Assembly (NCBI GenBank): GCA_002508545.1
Contig: DAVH01000064.1
Coordinates: 60,629 to 69,116, forward strand
Reading direction: 5' to 3'
From: Methanomassiliicoccus sp. UBA6
GTDB taxonomy: Archaea; Thermoplasmatota; Thermoplasmata; Methanomassiliicoccales; Methanomassiliicoccaceae
Length of the DNA stretch: 8,488 nucleotides
The stretch's first letter is position 1. Each line of letters begins with the position of its first letter. The notes under the pieces were generated by a model. The model did not search any database. It had not been told where the DNA came from and was given only the letters and a program-made list of their open reading frames with translations. This document shows, in pieces, positions 1 through 5,480 of this stretch. The translations under genes were made by a program, and so were the position numbers.

Positions 1-170
1 CCCGGCTCCATGGCCAGCTTGTAGATGGCCCGGGCCACGCAGCGGTCCACCTGCTTAAGGTGCACCGAGTCCGGGAAAGGGTCGTTGCCGCCGATCACGC
101 ACACCGCTCCGCCGGCCAGCCTCCCGGCCGAAGTAAGCTTCTCCCCGATGGACCTTGCGCTTATCGCCAT
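1..170 (-). CDS. Unidentified protein, N-terminal 56 residues (cut by left edge)
   Basis: An open frame begins at ATG 170-168 and runs off the left edge of the window without a stop. The visible 56 residues start MAISARSIGEKL, then a glycine-rich hydrophobic stretch (GGAVCVIGG, about residues 20-28), then NDPFPDSV, and a Lys/Arg-rich helix-like part ending KLAMEPG. Third codon positions are strongly G/C, as in the neighbouring real genes, which supports coding. A GGTG Shine-Dalgarno-like motif (177-180) lies 6 bases before the ATG. The gene follows ksgA by 38 bases on the same strand and probably belongs to the same operon, although a TTATAC box at 202-207 could give it its own start. In many archaea the gene after ksgA is the HemK/PrmC methyltransferase; the visible residues do not look like it. 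I do not recognise the family. The GGAVCVIGG stretch could be a nucleotide-binding strand-loop, but this is a guess. Confidence 0.6.
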   Translation of the reverse strand, partial: MAISARSIGEKLTSAGRLAGGAVCVIGGNDPFPDSVHLKQVDRCVARAIYKLAMEP

Positions 171-208
171 GAAATGCACCGGAGAACGATTGCCATCGGC
201 GGTATAAC

Positions 209-1006
209 TCACTTGGCCCGAAGGGCGTGGACGGCGTCAGAGAGCTCGCCGATCTGCTCCGGGGACAGCGCCTCAACGCGGTCGTCGACGTACGGCACGG
301 CCGACCGTTGCTCTGCGGACATCAGGCCCTTCATCCTCAGCACCGTGCCGATCTTCTTCCTGCGCTGCTGGAAGAGGACCTCGACCAGCTTGAGGAAGAG
401 TCTCTTGTCGCGGACCGCGAAGGGCGGAGGCCGAGGTATCAGCTCGACGACCGCGGAGTCGACCTTGGGCATTGGCCAGTAACGCGACCTGGGCACCTTC
501 TCGAGGATCCGGCACTCCGCGCGGTAGTAGACGTTCACCGTGAGCCGGGAGTAATCGTCGGTGTTCGGGGCGGCTACCATGCGGTCGGCGAACTCCTTCT
601 GCAGCATGACCACCGCCTTCTCGAACTTATACTCCAGCAGCTTGAAGATGATCGGCGAGGAGATGGAGTACGGAAGGTTGGACACGACCTTATTGAACGG
701 GGGGAACTCGACCTCCAGCGCGTCGCCCACGATGAGCTCGACGTTCTCCGGCAGCGTGGACCGGAGGTGCTCGGCGAGCTTGCGGTCCATCTCGACCGCT
801 ATCACCTTCCCGGCCCTCTCGGCCAGCTTGTCGGTCAGTACTCCTAGCCCGGGGCCGATCTCCAGGACCACGTCGTCCTTTCCGACCCGGGCGAAGTCGA
901 CCTGCCGTTCCGCTACGCGGTCGTCGATGAGGAAGTTCTGCCCCATGCCCTTGCTGGGGGACGCGCCCAGGCGAGCAAGGACCTCCTTGATCTCGGTCGG
1001 GTTCAT
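209..1006 (-). CDS. rsmA: 16S rRNA N6,N6-dimethyladenosine transferase KsgA/RsmA (Dim1)
   Basis: This is the SAM-dependent methyltransferase that dimethylates the two adjacent adenosines in the 3'-terminal hairpin of 16S rRNA during late 30S maturation. The 265 residues match the family length. Visible motifs are GQNFL (22-26), SAM-binding motif I EIGPGLG (49-55), the acidic residue of motif II in VEMD (E72), and catalytic motif IV NLPYS (110-114) followed by the archaeal ISSPI. A basic C-terminal substrate-binding part has FQQRRKKIG (212-220). The start at 1006 has a strong GGGGAGG (1009-1015) only 2 bases away, an unusually short spacing. A 59-base gap separates it from DUF655 upstream. Function and family are clear; the symbol ksgA is equally used. 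Confidence 0.97.
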   Translation of the reverse strand: MNPTEIKEVLARLGASPSKGMGQNFLIDDRVAERQVDFARVGKDDVVLEIGPGLGVLTDKLAERAGKVIAVEMDRKLAEHLRSTLPENVELIVGDALEVEFPPFNKVVSNLPYSISSPIIFKLLEYKFEKAVVMLQKEFADRMVAAPNTDDYSRLTVNVYYRAECRILEKVPRSRYWPMPKVDSAVVELIPRPPPFAVRDKRLFLKLVEVLFQQRRKKIGTVLRMKGLMSAEQRSAVPYVDDRVEALSPEQIGELSDAVHALRAK

Positions 1007-1065
1007 GGCCTCCCCTGGACATAGCGCCGATCAGTCAGATTGACCACGTCACGCTCCAGGCACGC

Positions 1066-1614
1066 TCACCTGGACACGAAGATGTGGTACTTCTGGGACG
1101 GGTCCGACAGCTCGTCCTCGATGCGCTTGGCGATGAGCTTCTCCGGGTGTTTCAGTGCAGGGACGCGCTTGGTGAGATCCTCATAGCTGGTGAACGGCCC
1201 CTTCTTCCGCTCCTCTAGGATGGCCCACATCGTCTTCTTCCCGAGCCCGGGGATAAGCTCCAGCATGTGGAACCTGGTGGTGATGGCCTGGGCTTCGTTG
1301 AAGAACTTGATGAACCTGGCCTCCTGCTGCTTGGCGATGTCCTGTAGCACGAACGGCAGCTCGGCCTGCGCGGCCGCGGTCAGCTCCTCGTAGCCCACCC
1401 GCCTCTTGACGTGGACGATCTTGTCCCTGAGGGCGGGGTCCTTGCCGATATAGACGCGGTCACCGATGACGATCACCGCGTCGCTCCTGGGGACGAGCTC
1501 GAACAGCTTGAACTCGCTCTCACCAACAGCGTAGGCCGAGGGCTCCCGGCGAAAAGTCTTCTCATTAGGGATGCCCTGGGGTAAATAATCTAATATCAGC
1601 GCGTAGTCCTCCAT
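1066..1614 (-). CDS. DUF655 family predicted RNA-binding protein
   Basis: This 182-residue protein matches the archaeal DUF655 (COG1491) family, which is predicted to bind RNA but has no established function. The N-terminal part (about 1-75) is beta-rich, consistent with the OB-like fold predicted for the family. It contains GDRVYIGKDP at 51-60. The C-terminal half has a helix-hairpin-helix, LELIPGLGKKTMW (118-130), followed by the helix LEERKKGPF and the segment SYEDLTKRV, which ends near 151. The gene lies between rpo4 (26-base gap) and ksgA, the conserved archaeal position of this family, which links it to translation or ribosome assembly. The upstream sequence GGAGAGGGCGATCAC before the ATG contains GAGG-type complementarity to 16S rRNA. 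Family assignment is confident; function is inferred from context only. Confidence 0.92.
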   Translation of the reverse strand: MEDYALILDYLPQGIPNEKTFRREPSAYAVGESEFKLFELVPRSDAVIVIGDRVYIGKDPALRDKIVHVKRRVGYEELTAAAQAELPFVLQDIAKQQEARFIKFFNEAQAITTRFHMLELIPGLGKKTMWAILEERKKGPFTSYEDLTKRVPALKHPEKLIAKRIEDELSDPSQKYHIFVSR

Positions 1615-1640
1615 GTGATCGCCCTCTCCGGAAAGGGGTT

Positions 1641-1961
1641 TTAAAGATACTTCTGCACGGTAGATAGTATCAGTTCTATATTCTTCTTATCTAGCACCAT
1701 CCTCTCCTTGGAGAAGAGGACGCGAACATCGTCGCTGTGGACAGGGAGAATATCGGCGATCTTGGCGCACAGGGCGTCGGACACGAACCCTAGCTTGGCA
1801 AGCTCGGACTGCAGCTCGTTCGCCTTCTCGGGGGCGAGCACGGCCACCTTCTGAGCGTGGTCCATTGCGAGTTTTTGATCGGGAGTCAGCTCCCTGCTCT
1901 CGCTAGCCTCTTCCAGAAGCTGCTTGACCTCTGACAAGGTCACGTAGCGCTCCTCAGGCAT
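1641..1961 (-). CDS. rpo4: DNA-directed RNA polymerase subunit Rpo4 (RpoF)
   Basis: This is the archaeal counterpart of eukaryotic Rpb4. It pairs with Rpo7 to form the polymerase stalk that contacts nascent RNA and helps open complex formation and termination. The 106 residues are typical in length. The N-terminus, YVTLSEVKQLLEEA, is the Rpo7-binding tip, and the rest is the helical HRDC-like domain with the characteristic LGFVSDALCAKIADILP (57-73) and the C-terminal end IELILSTVQKYL. The ATG at 1961 has GAGG 7 bases upstream, overlapping the L21e stop codon; the gap to rpl21e is only 9 bases, so translational coupling is likely. The gene order rpl21e-rpo4-DUF655-ksgA is widely conserved in Euryarchaeota. 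Confidence 0.96.
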   Translation of the reverse strand: MPEERYVTLSEVKQLLEEASESRELTPDQKLAMDHAQKVAVLAPEKANELQSELAKLGFVSDALCAKIADILPVHSDDVRVLFSKERMVLDKKNIELILSTVQKYL

Positions 1962-1970
1962 TTTATCGCC

Positions 1971-2264
1971 TCAGAAGGCCTTCTTGAGGTGCTCAGGCCG
2001 GGCTACCACGGTCTTCAACTTGTTGCCGACGTAGAGGTCCACCACGAAGGCACGGCCCTGCTTGCCGGTAACGACCCCGGTCTTCCCCTGGAAGCGCATG
2101 TGCGGCATACCATAGTGGACTGCGGGGTCGATGACCACGCTGACCTTCTCGCCCACCGCGAACTCGCGGAACTCGTGGGTGATCGGGGTCATCCCCTTGG
2201 TGCGGGGGGTCTTGCTAAGTATGTTGCGCGTCTTGCGCCTGAAGCCTCTGGAAGTCTGTACCAT
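1971..2264 (-). CDS. rpl21e: 50S ribosomal protein L21e (eL21)
   Basis: A 97-residue structural protein of the archaeal/eukaryotic large ribosomal subunit, with an SH3-like barrel. Family signatures are the basic N-terminus SRGFRRKTRNILSK (5-18), the central VVIDPAVHYGMPHMRFQGKTG segment (split across about residues 43-63), GKQGRAFVV (67-75) and the C-terminal RPEHLKKAF. The start at 2264 is supported by GAGGG 7 bases upstream. That site lies inside the last codons of pus10, and the gap between the two genes is 3 bases, so the two are probably translationally coupled. Length and composition are normal for the family. Confidence 0.97.
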   Translation of the reverse strand: MVQTSRGFRRKTRNILSKTPRTKGMTPITHEFREFAVGEKVSVVIDPAVHYGMPHMRFQGKTGVVTGKQGRAFVVDLYVGNKLKTVVARPEHLKKAF

Positions 2265-2267
2265 ATC

Positions 2268-3509
2268 TTATCCCTCGTTAGAGTTATCGATCACTTGGAT
2301 GACGTCGAGCGCGGTGACCTCGCAGGGCACTCCTAGCGCCGCCGAGAGGCTGGGCACGGTGCGACCGTTGTCCCCGCTGACGAACTCCTTGACATATGTC
2401 CCGGACTCCGTCCTCAGCCGCAGGACGAACCGTTCGTCATCGAACTCCATCAGCTGGAGTTCGTGTATCGTTCGCTCCCTGGCAAGATCGGCCCGGCGAT
2501 GGGCGACCCTGGTTGGCGTCTGCTGAGTGATACGCGCCTGACTTAGAGATTGAACAACCTCATCTACTCGACCCTTATTAACTTTGCCGTGAGCTTTGAC
2601 CTCGGCGAGGTACACCTTGTCAGGCGTGGCCGCCTTGATCTGGCGCACTTCCTCGCGGCTCGACGGGCGAAGCCCGGAGAAGTCCGCTAGCCCCTTCCCG
2701 TTGTCGTTCGCTAGGGCGGTGAGCGCCTCCAGGTCGAGGTGCCTCCTCTTAGGCTCGGAGATCTCGAGGACGAACGGCCTCCCGGTCCCCAGCATGCGGG
2801 CGTCGATGTCCTCGCGCCCCATGCCGTGGAAGAAGTGGTCCTTCCCCTCCGCCGCCTTCAGGAAGACGTCGCCGATGACCTCCTGCACGCTGATCTGGTA
2901 CATCTTGCCGGTGTTGCCGCAGCGCTTGCACCCCTTGCCCTGGCACACCCGGCAGGGCCACCTGGTCTGGGGGATCTCCCTCGAGTACTTGCGGTAGCGG
3001 CCGTAGAAGAAGATGGGCGCGATGTCCAGGTCTACCTGGGCGAAGCGGGTGTCCACCACCGCGACCACGTCCGGGGAGCGGAACTCCACCGTCTTGCCGG
3101 TGCGGGCCTCGACGATCTTCCCGATCTCCCGGTTCAGCTCCGCCTTGACCGGCTCCGCCCGGTCTCCTCCGACCTCGGCCCACAGCCGCTCCTCGCGGTC
3201 CTGGAGCAGGGGATCGACCCTCGTGCCCACGAGGAAGGTATCGTACTCGATGGTGCTCAGCTTGTCGACCGCGGCCTGGGCGAAGCGGTCGAGGCTGTCG
3301 AAGGTGCCCTCGCACAGCCAGCACAGCTCGTGGCTCGGCATCTCCTCGCTCCGCGCGGAGCGCTCCAGCGCCACCGCGATCCTCATGTTCCGCCCGCGCT
3401 CCGCGTTCGTGGTCCCCGTCTCCACCTGCGCGAACAGCCGGCCAAGGCAGTGGTCGCAGAGGTCGTGGGCCCGGAGGGCCCGGTCAGCACGCTCAATGAT
3501 CTCGTTCAT
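2268..3509 (-). CDS. pus10: tRNA pseudouridine(54/55) synthase Pus10
   Basis: Archaeal Pus10 converts U54 and U55 in the TPsiC arm of tRNA to pseudouridine. The 413 residues contain, in order: a zinc-binding N-terminal part with CDHC (18-21) and CWLC (63-66); a THUMP-like RNA-binding part (about 70-180); a second cysteine cluster CRVCQGKGCKRC (186-197) followed by NTGK, which is normal in archaeal Pus10; and the catalytic domain with GREDIDARMLG (231-241). By alignment with the GRxD motif of other pseudouridine synthases, Asp234 is the likely catalytic residue. The C-terminal motif ESGTYVKEFVSGDNGRT (368-384) is also typical. It is the first gene of the unit running to ksgA; a TATA-like box lies 64-70 bases upstream. 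The Shine-Dalgarno is weak (GAGTGAG). Confidence 0.96.
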   Translation of the reverse strand: MNEIIERADRALRAHDLCDHCLGRLFAQVETGTTNAERGRNMRIAVALERSARSEEMPSHELCWLCEGTFDSLDRFAQAAVDKLSTIEYDTFLVGTRVDPLLQDREERLWAEVGGDRAEPVKAELNREIGKIVEARTGKTVEFRSPDVVAVVDTRFAQVDLDIAPIFFYGRYRKYSREIPQTRWPCRVCQGKGCKRCGNTGKMYQISVQEVIGDVFLKAAEGKDHFFHGMGREDIDARMLGTGRPFVLEISEPKRRHLDLEALTALANDNGKGLADFSGLRPSSREEVRQIKAATPDKVYLAEVKAHGKVNKGRVDEVVQSLSQARITQQTPTRVAHRRADLARERTIHELQLMEFDDERFVLRLRTESGTYVKEFVSGDNGRTVPSLSAALGVPCEVTALDVIQVIDNSNEG

Positions 3510-3541
3510 CGTCTCACTCGTCAGCGGGGGAGATTGCTGGT

Positions 3542-3571
3542 CCCGTCCCGCCCTTCGGCCTATGGGACGGG
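3542..3571. repeat. 8-bp perfect inverted repeat in the pus10 leader/promoter
   Basis: CCCGTCCC (3542-3549) and GGGACGGG (3564-3571) are perfect complements separated by 14 bases, in the 79-base gap between the KH gene and pus10. The right arm abuts the TATA-like box at 3573-3578, and the left arm falls at the start site expected about 26 bases downstream of it. It could be an operator for a dimeric regulator that would block initiation, or, if transcribed, a 5' leader hairpin. Both roles are inference. Confidence 0.5.
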
Positions 3572-3580
3572 GATATAAGT
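3571..3580 (-). promoter_or_regulatory. TATA-like box of the pus10-ksgA unit
   Basis: On the minus strand this reads ACTTATATCC, an archaeal TATA-like element lying between the KH stop (3589) and pus10. A start about 26 bases downstream would be near 3549, giving a leader of roughly 40 bases before the pus10 ATG. It suggests the pus10-rpl21e-rpo4-DUF655-ksgA genes can be transcribed separately from aIF1A-RIO1-KH. Confidence 0.5.
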
Positions 3581-3588
3581 CCCTTCCT

Positions 3589-4125
3589 CTAGCTGAAGCC
3601 CATCTCGGCGATGCGCAGGGTGGCCCTCGACCTCTCGAGGTACCGGTACACCGTGGAGTGCTCGCTGCCGCGCAGGATCATCTCCACCGCGGTCTTCGCT
3701 ATCGGCAGCTGGACCGAGTTCCCGATCAGGGACACGGTGCTGCCGTAGACGGACATGTGGGCGCCGGTGAGGTCCTCGATGATCTTGCGGGTCTTGCCGT
3801 TGGTGCCGATGAGCCTCGAGCGCACCCTGGCCAGCTGGTCCGACTTCTTTCCGATGAAATCCCCGAGCTCGATGACCTCGAGGTACTCGTCGTCGTCCAG
3901 CAGGCGCATGGCCCGGTGCGGCGAGAACCCGCGGCCGATGGCCTTCACCAGGTCCATCACCTTCAGCGCGGCCAGGGGGTCCTCAGGATTGTCCTCGATG
4001 TCCACCTCGCCCTCGGTATCGATGCGCATCCGCACCCCGGCGCGCTTCTCGATCATCTCCTTCGTCTCGCCGTCGGTGCCGATCAGCACTCCGACGCGCT
4101 CCTTCGGTATGCGTACTAGCCTCAT
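3589..4125 (-). CDS. Two-KH-domain RNA-binding protein, archaeal Dim2/Pno1-Krr1 family
   Basis: A 178-residue archaeal homologue of the Krr1/Pno1(Dim2) family (COG1094), which binds the 3' region of small-subunit rRNA during 30S maturation. KH domain 1 has IPKERVGVLIGTDGETKEMI with the GxxG loop GTDG (16-19). KH domain 2 has SRLIGTNGKTRKIIEDLTG with the GxxG loop GTNG (107-110). Between them is the family segment AIGRGFSPHRAMRLL (62-76). The start overlaps the RIO1 stop in an ATGA tetranucleotide and has no good Shine-Dalgarno, so translation is probably coupled to RIO1. In eukaryotes Dim2 works with the methyltransferase Dim1; here the Dim1 homologue ksgA lies about 2.6 kb downstream. Confidence 0.93.
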   Translation of the reverse strand: MRLVRIPKERVGVLIGTDGETKEMIEKRAGVRMRIDTEGEVDIEDNPEDPLAALKVMDLVKAIGRGFSPHRAMRLLDDDEYLEVIELGDFIGKKSDQLARVRSRLIGTNGKTRKIIEDLTGAHMSVYGSTVSLIGNSVQLPIAKTAVEMILRGSEHSTVYRYLERSRATLRIAEMGFS

Positions 4126-4898
4126 CTGGGTGTCCCCGTTACATTGCGGAAGACCTCGTCCCGGTCCATGACGTCGACCTCGAGGCCCCTGAAATATCTG
4201 TTCACGTTGTCGATGTCCCGGAGCAGGAAGTCCTTGGCGTTGACGTGCTCGGTGAGCACTGCCTGCCCGACATCGATTATCACAGGTCTCTTCCGGTAAT
4301 AAAGAATGTTGTACTCGCTCAGGTCGGCGTGCACCAGCTCCGCTTCTTGATACGCCAGGCGCATGTACTCCACGATGGTGTCGTAGACCTTCGCCGGGTC
4401 GTCGAGCACGGTGCTGCGTAGCGGGGGGGCCGGCCCCTTCTTGGTGCCGATGTACTCCATCACCAGCATGTTCTTGTAATAGCGGATGGGCGACGGGACC
4501 CGAACCCCGGCGTCCTCGAGGCGCTGCAGGTTGCGGAACTCCTTGCTCGCCCAGGCGTAGATGACCTTGCGGCGGGATCCGGTGATGCCCTTGAAGCGCT
4601 TGTCGCCCTCGATGTACCTGGCGATGCGGTTGAAGGTGGCGTTGGAGGTCCGGTAGATCTTCAGGGCGAAGAGCTTCCCCTCGTCGTCGGCGACCGCGAA
4701 CACGTTGCCTTCCTTGCCCGTGGAGATGGGGTACTGGATCGTATCGACGTACCCGTCGGTCATCAGCTTGTAGATGCCGAGCATGGTGTCGCGGTCGAAC
4801 ACCTCGTCCAGGGTCTTGCGCTCGTCCCCGGTCCGGCTGTTCTCCCGGAGGGCCATGATCTTGTGCTCAAGGGACTCGAACGCGTCCTTCTCGACCAT
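4122..4898 (-). CDS. rio1: RIO1-type serine/threonine protein kinase/ATPase
   Basis: RIO1 is an atypical kinase used mainly as an ATPase in late maturation of the small ribosomal subunit. The 258 residues carry the RIO N-terminal helical part (about 1-50), the phosphate-binding loop STGKEGNV (59-66), the ATP-anchoring lysine in ALKIYRT (Lys80), the RIO1-specific flexible segment around residues 83-112 with ARYIEGDKRF, the hinge VMEYIG (146-151), the catalytic loop LVHADLSEYN (188-197, Asp192 and Asn197), and the metal-binding IIDVGQ (207-212, Asp209), which replaces the DFG of ordinary kinases. All key residues are present. The start at 4898 has a near-ideal GAGGTG (4904-4909) 5 bases upstream. 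It is 13 bases from aIF1A and overlaps the KH gene by 4 bases. Confidence 0.96.
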   Translation of the reverse strand: MVEKDAFESLEHKIMALRENSRTGDERKTLDEVFDRDTMLGIYKLMTDGYVDTIQYPISTGKEGNVFAVADDEGKLFALKIYRTSNATFNRIARYIEGDKRFKGITGSRRKVIYAWASKEFRNLQRLEDAGVRVPSPIRYYKNMLVMEYIGTKKGPAPPLRSTVLDDPAKVYDTIVEYMRLAYQEAELVHADLSEYNILYYRKRPVIIDVGQAVLTEHVNAKDFLLRDIDNVNRYFRGLEVDVMDRDEVFRNVTGTPR

Positions 4899-4911
4899 GG
4901 CCCCACCTCGT

Positions 4912-5238
4912 TCAGAACACGTCTAGGTTCTTGGGAATGGCCTTGCGGCGATGCAGGTAGCTTGCCTGGGTCTTGGTGTAGCGGTACATGATGTCCGCCT
5001 TGTCGGACTGGAACTCCCAGGGCTTGACGATGAGCAGGTCCCCCTCCCTGATCCACATCCTCTTGCGGATCTTGCCGGGGATGCGACCCATGCGCGAGGT
5101 CCCGTCCTCGCACATGACCTTGATGCGGGACGCTCCCAAGAGCTGGTCTGCTACCCCGAACATCTCCCCCTCCTTGCGATTGGGGAACGGACACCGGGTG
5201 ATCTCCTCGCTCATCTCTTCGGAATCATATTGGGTCAA
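4912..5238 (-). CDS. eif1A: Translation initiation factor aIF1A (TTG start proposed)
   Basis: aIF1A, homologous to bacterial IF1, occupies the 30S A site and helps initiator tRNA selection. The OB-fold (about residues 20-88 from the TTG) contains the family block MFGVADQLLGASRI, the strand GTSRMGRIPGKIRKRMWIRE and VKPWEFQSDKADIMYRY. The C-terminal tail ends in KNLDVF. The in-frame ATG at 5214 would give 100 residues, but it has no Shine-Dalgarno. An in-frame TTG at 5238 has a perfect GGAGG exactly 6 bases upstream and adds eight residues (MTQYDSEE), so I prefer it. If the ATG is used the gene is 4912-5214. It heads the aIF1A-RIO1-KH unit. Confidence 0.93.
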   Translation of the reverse strand: MTQYDSEEMSEEITRCPFPNRKEGEMFGVADQLLGASRIKVMCEDGTSRMGRIPGKIRKRMWIREGDLLIVKPWEFQSDKADIMYRYTKTQASYLHRRKAIPKNLDVF

Positions 5239-5244
5239 ATGAAG

Positions 5245-5249
5245 CCTCC
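5245..5249 (-). promoter_or_regulatory. Shine-Dalgarno GGAGG deciding the aIF1A start
   Basis: GGAGG on the minus strand lies 6 bases before TTG 5238-5236 but 30 bases before the ATG at 5214. Spacing of 5-8 bases is normal, so the site favours the TTG as the initiation codon. Confidence 0.55.
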
Positions 5250-5313
5250 ACAGTGGTAGGTTGCACGGAGCATCCCTCCAGCAACACAGCTGAACGGAGC
5301 CGATGTTCCATGA

Positions 5314-5319
5314 CATAAA
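5314..5319 (-). promoter_or_regulatory. Possible TATA box for aIF1A-RIO1-KH
   Basis: The minus strand reads TTTATG here, inside the only AT-rich part of the gap (5311-5345), with TTAATAG slightly further upstream as an alternative. A start about 26 bases downstream would give a leader of about 50 bases, consistent with a Shine-Dalgarno-led message. Weak evidence. Confidence 0.3.
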
Positions 5320-5375
5320 CCCTTCTATTAATCAAGCTTTGCTATTGGGAAGCGTTTGGCCTGTAAGTCCAGGCA

Positions 5376-5480
5376 CTACCGGCGGACCCGCAACAGGTGG
5401 TAGAGGAGGACGGCGAGGAGCGCCACGAAGGGCGCCCAAGATCCAGAGGGGAAGGAAAAGGGTTGTTGGGGCCTTACCGG
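5376..5480 (-). other. Out-of-frame hydrophobic segment after the diiron gene stop
   Basis: In the -1 frame relative to the diiron gene, reading passes its TAA and encodes a Pro/Ser-rich linker, then WAPFVALLAVLLYHLLRVRR and a TAG (5378-5376). This is a typical single membrane helix followed by positive charges. The codons of the hydrophobic part (5379-5438) are nearly all G/C-ending, as in real genes here. There is no start codon of its own, so it would need a frameshift from the diiron gene or be coincidental. The rest of the 235-base gap 5239-5473 holds the aIF1A leader and no further gene I can support. Confidence 0.25.

Noticed and set aside
2739..3578. 279-codon plus-strand open frame opposite pus10
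   Set aside because: Antisense shadow of pus10; the minus strand carries the zinc cysteines and catalytic motif.
3013..4119. 368-codon plus-strand open frame across the start of pus10 and the KH gene
   Set aside because: It is antisense to two unmistakable conserved genes, spans their intergenic promoter, and has low-complexity Ser/Arg then Leu/Val/His/Gly composition with no recognisable domain.
5239..5316. N-terminal extension of aIF1A to ATG 5316
   Set aside because: The extra residues (with CCW and other Cys/Trp) resemble no aIF1A, there is no ribosome site at 5316, and that ATG lies inside the likely TATA element.
5317..5473. Possible tRNA or small structured RNA in the gap before aIF1A
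   Set aside because: No T-loop/D-loop consensus or acceptor-stem pairing could be found; the sequence is better explained as a gene end plus a promoter.
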